Assembly: GCA_025354565.1 (NCBI GenBank)
Contig: JANXMQ010000065.1
Span: 1-56,223 of the forward strand
DNA length: 56,223 nucleotides
Direction: 5' to 3'
Source: Akkermansiaceae bacterium
GTDB taxonomy: Bacteria > Verrucomicrobiota > Verrucomicrobiia > Verrucomicrobiales > Akkermansiaceae
The notes under the pieces are model-generated. The model did no database searches and was not told the origin of the DNA. It was given only the letters and a program-made list of their open reading frames with translations. Shown in pieces: positions 26,610-35,865 of this stretch. Numbering within the stretch: position 1 is the first letter of the stretch; each line of letters starts with the position of its first letter. The position numbers and the translations under genes were made by a program.

Positions 26610-28213
26610 GTTGGTTGGTATTTAAAGTAATCAAATGCCGCCCATGCGGAGCGGTCGGATAGATCCTGGCAGCACACGCCCCAGAAGGTGCCGGTGAAAT
26701 TGCTGTGCGGTGAGACCCAGTCGCCGAGCATCGTCGCTTCGAACACACGATCCACCACGCTCCATGCAACGCCATCTAACGACCAGGCGAAGCGGAGTTG
26801 GTCGAAATCGTTTTCCATGCGTAGATAAATCCTGTCACCGGCATCAAGAGGCAGCTCGGCCACCTCGCAACGGCTGGTCCTGGTGTTCTCGGATGAAATG
26901 ACGCCCAGCTTGATCAGGCCCTCACCCGCCGAAGTGATGCGGAAATAATGATAGTGCAAGCGGTCATAGTAAGCGATCAATCCGGCGGTTTGTTTGAAGT
27001 TTTCCGGCTTGAAAGAAATGCATGTCTCCGCGCTTGCCTTGAAATGCTGAAGCCGCCGCGCGACAAGGCTTTGGTCATAACAGGAAGCAAGCGAATCTCT
27101 GCCACGCAGGCTGAGCCAGCCCTTGCGAATCGTTAGAGAACACCAATCTTCGGTAACCGGCTCGCGGAGTGTTTGGAAATGGCAAGACAACTCCGGCCCG
27201 TCGAAGTCGTCGTGCAGCACATCCTGCGGCCAAGGCTGCGGCGGTAGATCAACCTCGACGGCATCCTGCGGCGAGTTGTCGCCATGTGCCATCCGCGGCC
27301 AACCTTCGTCATCCCAGCGGAGTTTCTGGATGCAGGTCTCGCGGCCGAGCGTAGCGGACTTGTTTTCCTCGCGGTCCAACACCATGCGACCGGTGCGTTG
27401 GAGCGGACGGTGGCACAAGTGAACGGTGAACCACTCGCCCGCCTGAGTCTCGACGAAACAACCGTGTCCGGTGGATTTGAGATTCAAGTGATCCTTTTGA
27501 AAAGCGGTTAGGATCGGGTTGTCGGGGTGAAGCTCATACGGCCCTAACAAATTCCTGCTGCGGCATACGCTGATGGCGTGGCGCATTGCGGTGCCGCCCT
27601 CCGCGGTGATGAGATAATACCAACCGTCCTTCCTGAGAAGATGCGGCCCTTCGGTAATGCCGATGGCGCTTCCCTGCCAGATTTTCACCGGCTTCCCAAC
27701 GAGTTTCATCGTATCCCCATCGAACTCCTGCAGAATAATACCGTCGAACCGGACGGACGTGAACGCCTCGCCCATCTGCATCTGAACGATGTATTTCCGG
27801 CCGTCTTCATCATGAAACAAGCTCGGGTCAAAGCCGCTGGAATTAAGGAATACCGGCTCGCTCCATGGACCCTCAATGTGCTCGGCAGTGACAAGAAAAT
27901 TAGGGGTGTCCATCACCACACCGCCCATGTGGTGGCGAACGTTGGTATAGACGAGCCAGAATTTCCCGTCCGCGTGAGTGAGACAAGGAGCCCAAGCGCC
28001 GCCGGAGTTCTGGCAGCCCTTCAGGTCGAGCTGCGAGACGCGATCAAGCGCCCGGCCCAGTAGCCGCCAATTTACAAGATCCCGCGAATGGTGGATCTGC
28101 ACTCCGGGAAACCACTCGAAGGTAGAGGTCGCGATGTAATAATCATCGCCCACACGGCAAATCGAAGGATCGGGGTTGAATCCCGTTAGAATAGGATTAT
28201 GCAGGGAGTTCAT
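26606..28213 (-). CDS. GH43 (subfamily 12-like) beta-xylosidase / alpha-L-arabinofuranosidase
   Basis: A 535-residue protein without signal peptide. The first ~320 residues are a five-bladed GH43 propeller: NPILTGFNPDPSICRVGDDY with catalytic base Asp15, YIATSTFEWFPGVQIHHSRD, GAWAPCLTHADGKFWLVYTN, and SGFDPSLFHDEDGRKYIVQM with the pKa-modulating Asp. The C-terminal ~200 residues are the beta-sandwich typical of XynB-like enzymes (TCISFKPENFKQTAGLIAYY). The enzyme removes terminal xylose or arabinose from oligosaccharides in the cytoplasm, in line with uptake by the upstream SSS transporter. This is one of the firmest calls in the locus. Confidence 0.93.
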   Translation of the reverse strand: MNSLHNPILTGFNPDPSICRVGDDYYIATSTFEWFPGVQIHHSRDLVNWRLLGRALDRVSQLDLKGCQNSGGAWAPCLTHADGKFWLVYTNVRHHMGGVVMDTPNFLVTAEHIEGPWSEPVFLNSSGFDPSLFHDEDGRKYIVQMQMGEAFTSVRFDGIILQEFDGDTMKLVGKPVKIWQGSAIGITEGPHLLRKDGWYYLITAEGGTAMRHAISVCRSRNLLGPYELHPDNPILTAFQKDHLNLKSTGHGCFVETQAGEWFTVHLCHRPLQRTGRMVLDREENKSATLGRETCIQKLRWDDEGWPRMAHGDNSPQDAVEVDLPPQPWPQDVLHDDFDGPELSCHFQTLREPVTEDWCSLTIRKGWLSLRGRDSLASCYDQSLVARRLQHFKASAETCISFKPENFKQTAGLIAYYDRLHYHYFRITSAGEGLIKLGVISSENTRTSRCEVAELPLDAGDRIYLRMENDFDQLRFAWSLDGVAWSVVDRVFEATMLGDWVSPHSNFTGTFWGVCCQDLSDRSAWAAFDYFKYQPT

Positions 28214-28306
28214 CGGATTACGATTGAGGTTCGCCAGATATAGAATGAAGCACCTGCGCTGGTAACAACCCGATTGAGAATACCGAGAGTTGAACTATCG
28301 TAATAG

Positions 28307-30586
28307 TCATGATTTTAAACAGATAGATATGGATTTCGGAAAGGATGCCAATTTTGTCTCCGCCGCCATAAGAAGCACCGTTGGACACCCGAACAGCGCG
28401 TTTTCCGACATGGGGCTCCCAGTTTCCTGGGTGCTCTCCGCCAGCACCCTAACGACTGCGGTGACGGAAGTTGGGTTGGTTAGCCTGACGACCAATTCCG
28501 TTTCATCATCGGAAACAATCTCCGCCTTGATGTGATCGAATGCAACGACCAGCGAGCGATCCGGCTGCACGTATAAGCCGGGAATCTCGATGGTGGTGAG
28601 CATCAACGAGGTTTCCGCCCAAGTCGTCATGCGCAATGTCTCGCCGATGCGCTCGGGCCCTTCCCAGTCAGTCATGTTCACACGCTCACACATGTGGCCC
28701 GGTTTGGCATCGCCCAACGGCCTGAGCGAATGGGGAAGATATTGCGGCAAGCCGCTGGCGATGTCGTATAGCAGATCGAGAGGGAAACGGTCGCCGGTCG
28801 CGCGGAACAACTTGAACAAGCCAAGCCCGGACAGCGTGCACAGACCAGGAGCCGAGTGTTTGTTCTGCGTGTTCGCATAAACCGAGCCGTTAGTGCGGAT
28901 AGCGGCCTTACCAAACATCGAGTCTAACGGAAATTTAAAATCATACGAAACCACCCAGGTGGAAAACTGCCGCGTTACCTCGCCGGCCCGCGCCAGCCAT
29001 TTCGCATCGCCAGTGGCTTCATGCAGTGCGATGTAAGACTCGATCAAGGCCGCCCACGATTCCGAATCCGGATTCTGCAAGGCATCGCCGGGGCCACCGC
29101 AACTGAGGCCCCTGCGGGTAAAATTTTGATAGAAATACTCCGCCGACTGATGCGCGACGTCCTGATAATCGGGCCGATCAAACCACGCCGCCGCCAACAC
29201 CAGCGCCGCCGGGGCAAGCGCCGCACTGGTCGAGCCTCCAACGCGGATCTCGCCGGTGAGTGAATCGACAAACTGTCCGAACTGGCCGTTTTCACGCCAG
29301 AGTTTCACAAACGCATCGCAGACTTGGCGGGTTCCATCGCACCACGCGGACTTCACCTCAATCCCGAGTTTCTCCATCAGCATGAATTGTTTGATGATGA
29401 AAAACACGGCGTCGGCGCTCTTGCGGATCAGGTGCCAATTGGCGGTGTGGGGTTTGCGAATATCGCCGCCAAACCACTCGGTGCCATTTCGGCCGCTATC
29501 CCAGAAGAATCCGGACGGGGCGATGCCGTTGGGAAACAGCCAGTCAAAATTGCGCAGCACATTCGCACGCGTCTCATCACTGCCTGCGAAGAGCAACGGA
29601 TAAGTGCTGATCATGCCGCCGGTCCAGCCGATCTGCCAATCCTGCAGGAAATTCTGCCGCGGACCTACCGAGTAGTAGCCATACTCCGGAACAAAATTAT
29701 CACGATTGAATTTCTCCTCCTGTTGTGCCATGCAAGCTGAGAATGGTAGTAATTTGTTAACTTCCATGCCAACGGGCTTGCGGATCTCTGCATACTTATC
29801 GAAAAGCGTCTGCAATTCGCTGGCCGGAAAGCCATGCACTCTGAATGAGATACGCACCTCATCGCCCGCCTTGAAATTTGCGGGCACATCCGTTGATGGC
29901 GCACGCATGTCGCACATCCGGTAACTATAAAGCTCCCTCACCAGCGGCGTGGTGATAGAAAGCGTCGCCTGGCTGCGATCGTGATTTTCCTCGATGTTGA
30001 GACCGTAGTCACCCAGCAGGTTTCCCTGATCGGTTAGCAGCCACAATCCGCGCCTGCATCCCTCTGCATGATAGCCGATGGACGGCAGCGCCATGCTGCC
30101 GCTGCGCTCCTGAATGCGCGACGGTCCGGCTGTGTCATTAAGCTTCGGTATGTCGGTGACGATGATTGGCTTGTCCGGGCCGATATCATCCACAAACCAT
30201 AACTTGGGCGAATAAGGAATACGGCGGGAAAGGAAGCGATTGCCGTTATAGGCGGCAGCAGGCATCAATACATAGTTTTCCGCACTCCAACCGGAAACAT
30301 CGAGATCCACTGAGAGCGCCGCACTAGAAATGACACCGGACTCGCAACGAAAACGGACCTCGAACTCCATCGACGCGTCACGATCTGGTAGATTTGCGGC
30401 ATGCACAACGACACTCCAGCTTGATCCGCACAGATCGATAGGATGATCACAGCTATCCAACTGCACCCGAGCCTCGTTGATCCGCAGGTTGAAACGATCG
30501 GCTGCAAATTGGTTGATCCGGGCGTGGAGCGTCACACCCTGCTCCGCGAGCCATGAGGAAAAAACAATGTTAGAGGCCCGACTCAT
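28307..30586 (-). CDS. Six-hairpin glycosidase-like protein, family not identified
   Basis: The ATG at 30584-30586 overlaps the transporter stop (ATGA) and precedes MSRASNIVFSSWLAEQGV; longer starts would run into the transporter. About 759 residues with no signal peptide. Residues ~1-260 are beta-rich. From ~270 helical repeats suggest an (alpha/alpha)6 barrel (QDWQIGWTGGMISTYPLLFA, SESWAALIESYIALHEATGD, KWLARAGEVTRQFSTWVVSY), followed by a short C-terminal beta region. I do not recognise a named GH family. Position between importer and GH43 makes cytoplasmic oligosaccharide hydrolysis likely. A 93-base gap without obvious features separates it from GH43. Confidence 0.7.
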   Translation of the reverse strand: MSRASNIVFSSWLAEQGVTLHARINQFAADRFNLRINEARVQLDSCDHPIDLCGSSWSVVVHAANLPDRDASMEFEVRFRCESGVISSAALSVDLDVSGWSAENYVLMPAAAYNGNRFLSRRIPYSPKLWFVDDIGPDKPIIVTDIPKLNDTAGPSRIQERSGSMALPSIGYHAEGCRRGLWLLTDQGNLLGDYGLNIEENHDRSQATLSITTPLVRELYSYRMCDMRAPSTDVPANFKAGDEVRISFRVHGFPASELQTLFDKYAEIRKPVGMEVNKLLPFSACMAQQEEKFNRDNFVPEYGYYSVGPRQNFLQDWQIGWTGGMISTYPLLFAGSDETRANVLRNFDWLFPNGIAPSGFFWDSGRNGTEWFGGDIRKPHTANWHLIRKSADAVFFIIKQFMLMEKLGIEVKSAWCDGTRQVCDAFVKLWRENGQFGQFVDSLTGEIRVGGSTSAALAPAALVLAAAWFDRPDYQDVAHQSAEYFYQNFTRRGLSCGGPGDALQNPDSESWAALIESYIALHEATGDAKWLARAGEVTRQFSTWVVSYDFKFPLDSMFGKAAIRTNGSVYANTQNKHSAPGLCTLSGLGLFKLFRATGDRFPLDLLYDIASGLPQYLPHSLRPLGDAKPGHMCERVNMTDWEGPERIGETLRMTTWAETSLMLTTIEIPGLYVQPDRSLVVAFDHIKAEIVSDDETELVVRLTNPTSVTAVVRVLAESTQETGSPMSENALFGCPTVLLMAAETKLASFPKSISICLKS

Positions 30587-33126
30587 GATTTTGACGGAGT
30601 GAAGATGGTCAAACCCGTCAGATCCTTGCCTTGCTTGGAGAACAAGCTGAAGCAATAGCCGGAAACCATACACGAGAGGATCGCAATGGGAATCAATGTC
30701 TGCCAGTGCAGCGGGGTGTAAAACTTCACCCACGCCGTGACCAGAATGCTGGTGATCGCGCCCGCCACGGCGCCAAAGCCGTTAGCCCGCCGGGTGAACA
30801 TGCCCAACGAGAAAACCCCGACAATACCACCGCCGAGCAACGCACTGATAATCGACCACGTCACCATCAGCGACTTGAGGTTCAGCGTGGCGAGCAACAT
30901 CGCGATAGCCAGCGCCACAAGACCCACGATCGTGGAGGTGAGGCGCAGGATAAACACCCGCCGCTTGTCTGTGGCATCCGGCCTGGAGCGCATGTAGAAA
31001 TCCTCGGTGAACACCGTGGCCGAGCTGTTCATGCTACTCGCGACCGTGGTCATGGCGGAGGCAAAAATCGCGGCGATCACCATGCCCACAACGCCATGCG
31101 GCAGCGCCTGGATGACGAACAGCGGCACGATCTTGTCGTTCTGCGCGAGCGGATCGAGCTGAGCCGGATTGGCATGGAAATAACCGAAAATCGCAATACC
31201 AAGGACGTTGGTGACCACCGAAATCAGAATACTGCAGGCCGCACTCATCGCAGCTACACGACGCACTTCCTTTTGTGGCGAAGAAAACACGCGTTGAATC
31301 GTCGGTTGATCGCCCGCCTGCATGATAGTTCCCGCCATGAAGGTAGTCACAAAAAGAATCCACACCGCAGGGATGGTTGGGTCCCACGTCATCAGCGCGA
31401 AGTCGAATTTGTGGTGGGCAAGACCGATTTTTACGAACTCCCGAGTCCCGCCCGGGACTGCGAAAATACACACGCCGATCATGCACAGTGGCGCGAAGAA
31501 TTTCAGCAGCCCTTGAAATACATCGGTATAAACCACTGCCTGAAACCCACCAAAGGCGGTGTAAATTGTGGTGACCGCCCACATCATCAACACGCTGACA
31601 AACACATTGATGCCGGTGGTCGCGGAAATCGCCAGCGCTGGAAGCACGAGCACCACGCTGGCACGGCCGAAGGTCTGGAAAACGATGCACTGCGCACTGG
31701 CAATGAGCCGTAGCGTGCGGTTGAAACGGCGTTCGAGATATTCGTAGGTCGAGGTGATTTCCATCCGCCGTAGCAGTGGGAAGATCAACCGGGACTGCAC
31801 ATAATACGCGAGGATGTAGATGATGATCGGAAACAAGAAGACGAGGTTGGTGGCAAACGCCAGTGCCGGAATGGCCATGAAACTGATCGCACTCGCACCG
31901 GTGGCGAACATGCTGATGCCAGCCACCCACCACGGCACGTTGCGCCCCGCCAAAGAGAAGTCCGCACTCGATTTTTGACGCCGCGACGCGAAGATGCCGA
32001 TTGACGCGATAAATAGAAAATAACCGGCGATGACCGCGTAATCGACCCACGACAGATTACGGGCTGTGCGGACGATTTTGAACTCATTCAGAGTGACCTG
32101 GCGCGCCTCTGATCTAACACCAAGCATCAACAACTTGCTATCAAGCGCCGACGTTTGCGGCACCGCCAGCACCGTGCGCAGTCCCAGCGGCTGATTGAAA
32201 TCGCACCAGGCGTCGGTGATGGTGTGATATAAGAATGGAACACCACCGGTTAGTTCTTCTGCCTTTGGAAACAGTGCCGCAGGGGCGGTCTCGCCGCCAC
32301 CGGCAAGCGCCACGGCTGACTGGCCCACCGGAAACGCGACGCCGCCCACACAAGGGCGCGGCAGATCCGCCACGCGCGTCCATCCATCACGCAACGAGGC
32401 TTCCGGCGGCTTCAAGCGGAACAACCAGGCATCGCGCGAAACTGAATTTACCGCGCCGCCGTTACCCGCGACCAGACCGCCAAAGACACAAAGCGCGTCA
32501 TACTGGGCAGTTACCGCAGCAAACGCCCGACCCGGTCCCGGTAGTGGCGTGGCCGCGCACCATTGCGCCCCTGAGTCCTCCAGATTCAAAATCCAGACGG
32601 CATTTTCAAATACCGGTGGATCCACGGATGACAATCCTCCGAAAACCAACATCTTGCTTCCCATCACTGCCGCTCCCGCACCGGCCAGCGGTTTGGGCAG
32701 TTTAGGCAATTCTTCCATCGTCACCTGATCGCCAGTTAGAACCAGCTTGCTCACCCGGTCGGTCGGTCTGGCATCGATCACCCCCCCCGCACAGACCATC
32801 GCGTTTCCCCACCGGACGGCCGCGCTCCACGCCGGAACAAGCGCCCCGGTCCGCTTCCACCCGGACCCTGCGCCACTCATCGGCAAGGTCCAAACGGCAA
32901 GTGCCGGGTCACCGATCGCCGCGCGACCACCCACAACCAAGACATTCTTGTCCGCAGAGGCAAAGCCTCCAGCGAGATCCGCCTCCATTGCCGGAAACTG
33001 GCCTTGGAGAAGTTCAAAATACTGTGCTTTTGTCGTCTTTTCCTGATTCTGCGCCGCAGTCAGGGAGGAAAGGCTGATCGCGGCAAGCACGTTAAGAAAC
33101 AGGTTGATAGACCGGAAGACACTCAT
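30583..33126 (-). CDS. Sodium:solute symporter with N-terminal Kelch/mutarotase-like propeller
   Basis: Start chosen at the ATG of MSVFRSINLFLNVLAAISLSSLTAAQ, a signal peptide; 847 residues. Residues ~30-350 contain Kelch-type repeats (VLVVGGRAAIG, MLVFGGLSSVDPP, LCVFGGLVAGNGG, VALAGGGE), like the cyclically permuted sialate-mutarotase propellers. From ~375 a complete SSS-family transporter follows (DYAVIAGYFLFIASIGIFAS, FSLAGRNVPWWVAGISMFATG, then about a dozen hydrophobic segments). Propeller-SSS fusions are known from Bacteroidetes and PVC bacteria. The propeller would sit outside the membrane and may epimerise or bind the sugar before sodium-driven import. It is first in the first operon, behind operator C. 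Confidence 0.9.
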   Translation of the reverse strand: MSVFRSINLFLNVLAAISLSSLTAAQNQEKTTKAQYFELLQGQFPAMEADLAGGFASADKNVLVVGGRAAIGDPALAVWTLPMSGAGSGWKRTGALVPAWSAAVRWGNAMVCAGGVIDARPTDRVSKLVLTGDQVTMEELPKLPKPLAGAGAAVMGSKMLVFGGLSSVDPPVFENAVWILNLEDSGAQWCAATPLPGPGRAFAAVTAQYDALCVFGGLVAGNGGAVNSVSRDAWLFRLKPPEASLRDGWTRVADLPRPCVGGVAFPVGQSAVALAGGGETAPAALFPKAEELTGGVPFLYHTITDAWCDFNQPLGLRTVLAVPQTSALDSKLLMLGVRSEARQVTLNEFKIVRTARNLSWVDYAVIAGYFLFIASIGIFASRRQKSSADFSLAGRNVPWWVAGISMFATGASAISFMAIPALAFATNLVFLFPIIIYILAYYVQSRLIFPLLRRMEITSTYEYLERRFNRTLRLIASAQCIVFQTFGRASVVLVLPALAISATTGINVFVSVLMMWAVTTIYTAFGGFQAVVYTDVFQGLLKFFAPLCMIGVCIFAVPGGTREFVKIGLAHHKFDFALMTWDPTIPAVWILFVTTFMAGTIMQAGDQPTIQRVFSSPQKEVRRVAAMSAACSILISVVTNVLGIAIFGYFHANPAQLDPLAQNDKIVPLFVIQALPHGVVGMVIAAIFASAMTTVASSMNSSATVFTEDFYMRSRPDATDKRRVFILRLTSTIVGLVALAIAMLLATLNLKSLMVTWSIISALLGGGIVGVFSLGMFTRRANGFGAVAGAITSILVTAWVKFYTPLHWQTLIPIAILSCMVSGYCFSLFSKQGKDLTGLTIFTPSKS

Positions 33127-33311
33127 TATGATGGATTTGAATTCTGGGTTTGCTCGAAGTTCGGGAGTGCCCCAGTCACCGCTCAGCAGCTTCTCTAACG
33201 ATCTGTCGGGAAAACCAAATCGGGTGGTTGATGTGCCAAGAGCTTCCCTATTCAGCAATGTGGCTTGGCAAGTATTCAACCGATTAAAAACGACCTGTTA
33301 CAGGGGTAAAA

Positions 33312-33339
33312 TTGCGTCAAGAAGGGGCATTTTTGCGTC
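33312..33339 (+). promoter_or_regulatory. Operator C: direct repeat TTGCGTC-N14-TTGCGTC
   Basis: TTGCGTC at 33312-33318 and at 33333-33339, a 21-base period, 186 bases upstream of the transporter start. It matches operators A and B in half-site, spacing and orientation. The A/T run before the second half-site (CATTTTTGCGTC) is also shared with the other two (GTTTTGCGTC, CTTTTGCGTC). Confidence 0.75.
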
Positions 33340-34185
33340 CCCGTCTCTAAACAGCGACCTTTTGGAGTATCTCCCTGCAAACTTCCAGTGCAAAATTGGC
33401 AATGCTCGGGCTTCAGATGATCAGGCAAATTTTCCGAATAAAACACGCCCTCTCAAGACCAGTTTTCGATACACTGAGACACTGGTGGAGAACATTAAAT
33501 CGGCACGGCTTTCAAAGGGGTGGAGCATCTACAACCGCACTCACGACATCTTCCTCTACTTCAATCTGCCCTACGACGCACCGCCGCCGGAGGAGGAGTG
33601 AGAGCGCGGCACAAGCAGGCCAAGGTCAAGCGCCTCCATCGCCGTTGTGGCTGCTAACGGGAGATGCCAATGAGGAACTTCCAGGCCGTCCTCGTGCGGG
33701 TTGATATTGATGATCTCGCATCCGGCGTTCCCCTTCCGGCAATGGTTCAGTAGCAGGTCCAAGATGGTTGTCTCAACCGACACTTCCGGCTTCATTCCCG
33801 TTCCATAGTCTCTCCCAATAGAGTAAAATAACCCAGCCCTTGCATTGCTCTGGACTCCAATATTGAAAATGAACCAACGCTTGCCCAGGGCGAAGCACTC
33901 TCAAGCTCTCCTGTCTTGTGTCTTGAAGTCTTCTGTCTTCATTTTATGACCCGGGCGAAGAAACTGATGATCACGGCATCGGGGAGGAATGAAGTTTACG
34001 GTGTAGCTGGGCACGATTACGCGCGCTGCCCGCGCCGTTGCATGAACCACAACCAAAGTGGCGAAAAGTCGCCAGAAATCCGCGATTTGGCCACTGATGA
34101 AACCACGTGGCGGCGGCACCTGTTTGAGCTTGGTGTCAAATCGGTGTCATTTTGAGGTTGATCGACCGAAGAATTCCACTACTCT
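33340..34185 (-). other. Junction between polysaccharide locus and accessory island; no intact gene
   Basis: About 850 bases without a convincing intact gene. On the plus strand an open stretch ends at 33601 with a protein-like tail (FLYFNLPYDAPPPEEE). On the minus strand 33571-33795 may be a PIN-toxin remnant (separate entry). GTCTT-rich sequence lies at 33910-33945, and GGTGTCA occurs twice at 34133-34150. No tRNA or integrase was seen. Confidence 0.4.
33571..33795 (-). pseudogene. Possible remnant of a PIN-domain (VapC-like) toxin
   Basis: A 74-codon frame begins MKPEVSVETTILDLLLN, close to the first strand of PIN-domain toxins (KPxVYIETTIxSYL). It then jumps to NHCRKGNAGCEIININ and DGLEVP, resembling the C-terminal N-C-R-H-I-A-N-A / G-x-x-P block of the same family. 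The ~80 residues normally between these blocks are missing, so an internal deletion is likely. Similarity is weak and judged by eye. Confidence 0.25.
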
Positions 34186-34191
34186 GTGTTC

Positions 34192-34491
34192 ATGAAAATC
34201 GTGGAGAACAAAACGGCTGGCAAAACCGTGCGGGTGAACCCCCGTTTCCCGGAAAGCACGGCCAAGCGTCTCAAGGAAGCTTCGGCCATTCGGGGGCAGT
34301 CCGTGGCCGCGTTCATTCTGGAAACGGTTTCCCGGGAGACCGAGCGGGTGCTTGCGGAGGAGCGTTATTGGAACATGAGTGCCCAGGCTGCGGAAACCAT
34401 TCAAAAGATGCTCGCCAAGCCGCCCGCCATCAATGCAGCGGCGAAAAAGGCTGCCAAAGACCTTGCCGCCCATGTCCGAATTCGATCTTGA
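34192..34491 (+). CDS. DUF1778/TacA-like antitoxin (ribbon-helix-helix)
   Basis: A 99-residue protein from the ATG at 34192 (a GTG two codons upstream is possible). The N-terminal KTVRVNPRFPESTAKRLKEA segment and the SVAAFILETVSRETERVLAEE helix fit the RHH fold of DUF1778 antitoxins. The C-terminal region (MLAKPPAINAAAKKAAKDLA) would wrap the toxin. It overlaps the acetyltransferase gene by 20 bases, the usual arrangement for TacA-TacT pairs. The antitoxin binds its own promoter and neutralises the toxin. Confidence 0.85.
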   Translation: MKIVENKTAGKTVRVNPRFPESTAKRLKEASAIRGQSVAAFILETVSRETERVLAEERYWNMSAQAAETIQKMLAKPPAINAAAKKAAKDLAAHVRIRS

Positions 34492-34969
34492 GCTGCTGTC
34501 TGACGACCACGACAGAAAGGGGTTCCGTTGCGGCAAGGTTTGCTTGGAACGCTATTTGTGTGAAACGGCCAAAGGGCATCTCCACAAAGGCGTAAGCATT
34601 ACCCGCGTGCTGGTGGAGCGGAATGCCCGCAAGCCTAAACCCGTCCTCGGCTATTTCACCCTCACCAGCAGGGTTGCATCGGCCGCCAACTGGCCGGGAG
34701 TCACGAAAAGTCTGCCAGCCATGCCGGTGTCCATGGTGCTGCTAGGCAGGATGGCTGTGGCGGAATATTGGCAAGGACGAGGCATCGCCAGGCTGCTGCT
34801 TGCCGCAGCCCGTCAGATCGCGGCGGGATCGATGCGTGGTGCGGGCGGCATCGGCATGGCGGTGGATCCAGCCGATGAAGAACTCGTGGCCTTCTACGCC
34901 AAATACGGGTTCAGACGTGTGGATAATGAGTCGTTGAGGATGTTCCTTCCGCTCGACTCGCTCTGCTAA
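34472..34969 (+). CDS. GNAT acetyltransferase toxin (TacT-like)
   Basis: A 165-residue protein from the ATG at 34472. GNAT features: PVLGYFTLTS (beta4), MPVSMVLLGRMAVAEYWQGR with the acetyl-CoA-binding QGRGIA turn, LLLAAARQIAAGS, and FYAKYGFRRV near the end. TacT-type toxins acetylate the amino group of charged tRNA and stop translation. The overlap with the DUF1778 gene and the size of ~165 residues fit a type II toxin-antitoxin module. Confidence 0.88.
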   Translation: MSEFDLELLSDDHDRKGFRCGKVCLERYLCETAKGHLHKGVSITRVLVERNARKPKPVLGYFTLTSRVASAANWPGVTKSLPAMPVSMVLLGRMAVAEYWQGRGIARLLLAAARQIAAGSMRGAGGIGMAVDPADEELVAFYAKYGFRRVDNESLRMFLPLDSLC

Positions 34970-35387
34970 GATGGCTCAATCTCAAGGCGCGCACCGAAGA
35001 CCGTGGATGTTAGACGGTGGATTGTGGGTTGTGGATCGGAGATCGGGGGGAGGGTGAAAAAGCCTCCATCCCAACGGGGGAGCGAATGGATCGCTCTGCA
35101 AATGGCCCGCTTGTAGCGTCGCTCTATGAGCGTCGATGCTGATGAGATGCGCGGAGCCTCTTCATCGGATTTTCCCATATCTTTCCGGCCTCAGGTGTGC
35201 GACTTTTTCCGCAGGGAAAAAGCAGTCACAGACGCGCCGCTACAGGGGGTGAAATACCACAGCCCAAGACCGCGCCCAAGTGCCGAATTAGAAAATGATC
35301 CCCCACAAGTCACCGGACAAGTCACCTCTTCCTTTCTCAGATTCCCCGCTTGGCGTCTCCCGCTTGGCGTCTCCTTGAGGTTTCACA
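34970..35387. repeat. Intergenic region with REP-like palindromes and a 14-bp tandem duplication
   Basis: About 420 bases between the TacAT pair and the HNH remnant. Near 35110-35140 there is an imperfect palindrome (GTCGCTCTATGAGCGTCGATG), and around 35195-35255 another dyad-like stretch ending in GCGCCGCTACAG. Both look like REP/BIME-type elements common in this phylum. CGCTTGGCGTCTCC occurs twice in tandem at 35347-35360 and 35361-35374, just before the HNH remnant. No gene is supported here. Confidence 0.4.
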
Positions 35388-35783
35388 ATGAATCATGGAA
35401 TCGACCCAATCACGAATCTCTCCATGTCCAAAGTCCCTTCTCTCTGGCTCGGAAAACTTGCCACCCTCAACGTCGCCCGCCCGGCGGAACGCGGCGCGGC
35501 CCCGCACAAGCCCTTGATGCTGCTCACCGTTATCGACCTGATCGAATCCGGCGACATCCCGGACGGCTGGGTAAAATTCGACGTCCACCTCGTTTCCCGT
35601 TTCCGCGATTACTGGGAACTCGTCCTCGGCACCCACGCCTGCTGTCGCGCCCTGGCACAGTTGGAAATCGATCCCCGACTCCCTCATCCCGTGGAGCAAG
35701 CTGGAAACATGCGGGCTGGAGATGCTGGCCGCATTTGCCCGCACTCAAAAGAATCATCCCTCCTTGTAGCGGCTCGTCTGTGA
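35388..35783 (+). pseudogene. Truncated copy of the HNH nuclease N-terminus
   Basis: Residues ~13-70 of this frame (MSKVPSLWLGKLATLNVARP, APHKPLMLLTVIDLIESGDI, PDGWVKFDVHLVSRFRDYWE) are nearly identical to the first ~70 residues of the intact HNH protein at 44659-45603, and the DNA is clearly related too. After DYWELV the similarity stops and the frame becomes low-complexity. Another frame then ends with a protein-like segment (LETCGLEMLAAFARTQKNHP). The HNH catalytic region is gone. This is a decayed duplicate, marking earlier rearrangement of the island. Confidence 0.65.
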
Positions 35784-35829
35784 CCGCCGCGCTTCCCTTT
35801 CTCCCGCCGGAGGTTACTTGGAATTGCTG

Positions 35830-35857
35830 TTGCGGTGTTCTCTTTTTAGATTACAAT
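35830..35857 (+). promoter_or_regulatory. Candidate sigma-70-type promoter for the HigBA pair
   Basis: TTGCGG at 35830-35835 and TACAAT at 35852-35857 are separated by 16 bases and lie 8 bases before the HigB start codon. The very short leader makes this tentative. HigBA promoters normally overlap the HigA operator. Confidence 0.3.
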
Positions 35858-35865
35858 ATCCCACG

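Noticed and set aside
1-33300. Sulfatases expected for fucoidan or ulvan use
   Set aside because: No CxPxR sulfatase motif was seen in any long frame.
33340-34185. tRNA or integrase marking the island boundary
   Set aside because: No cloverleaf or recombinase-like protein could be found; only fragments are present.
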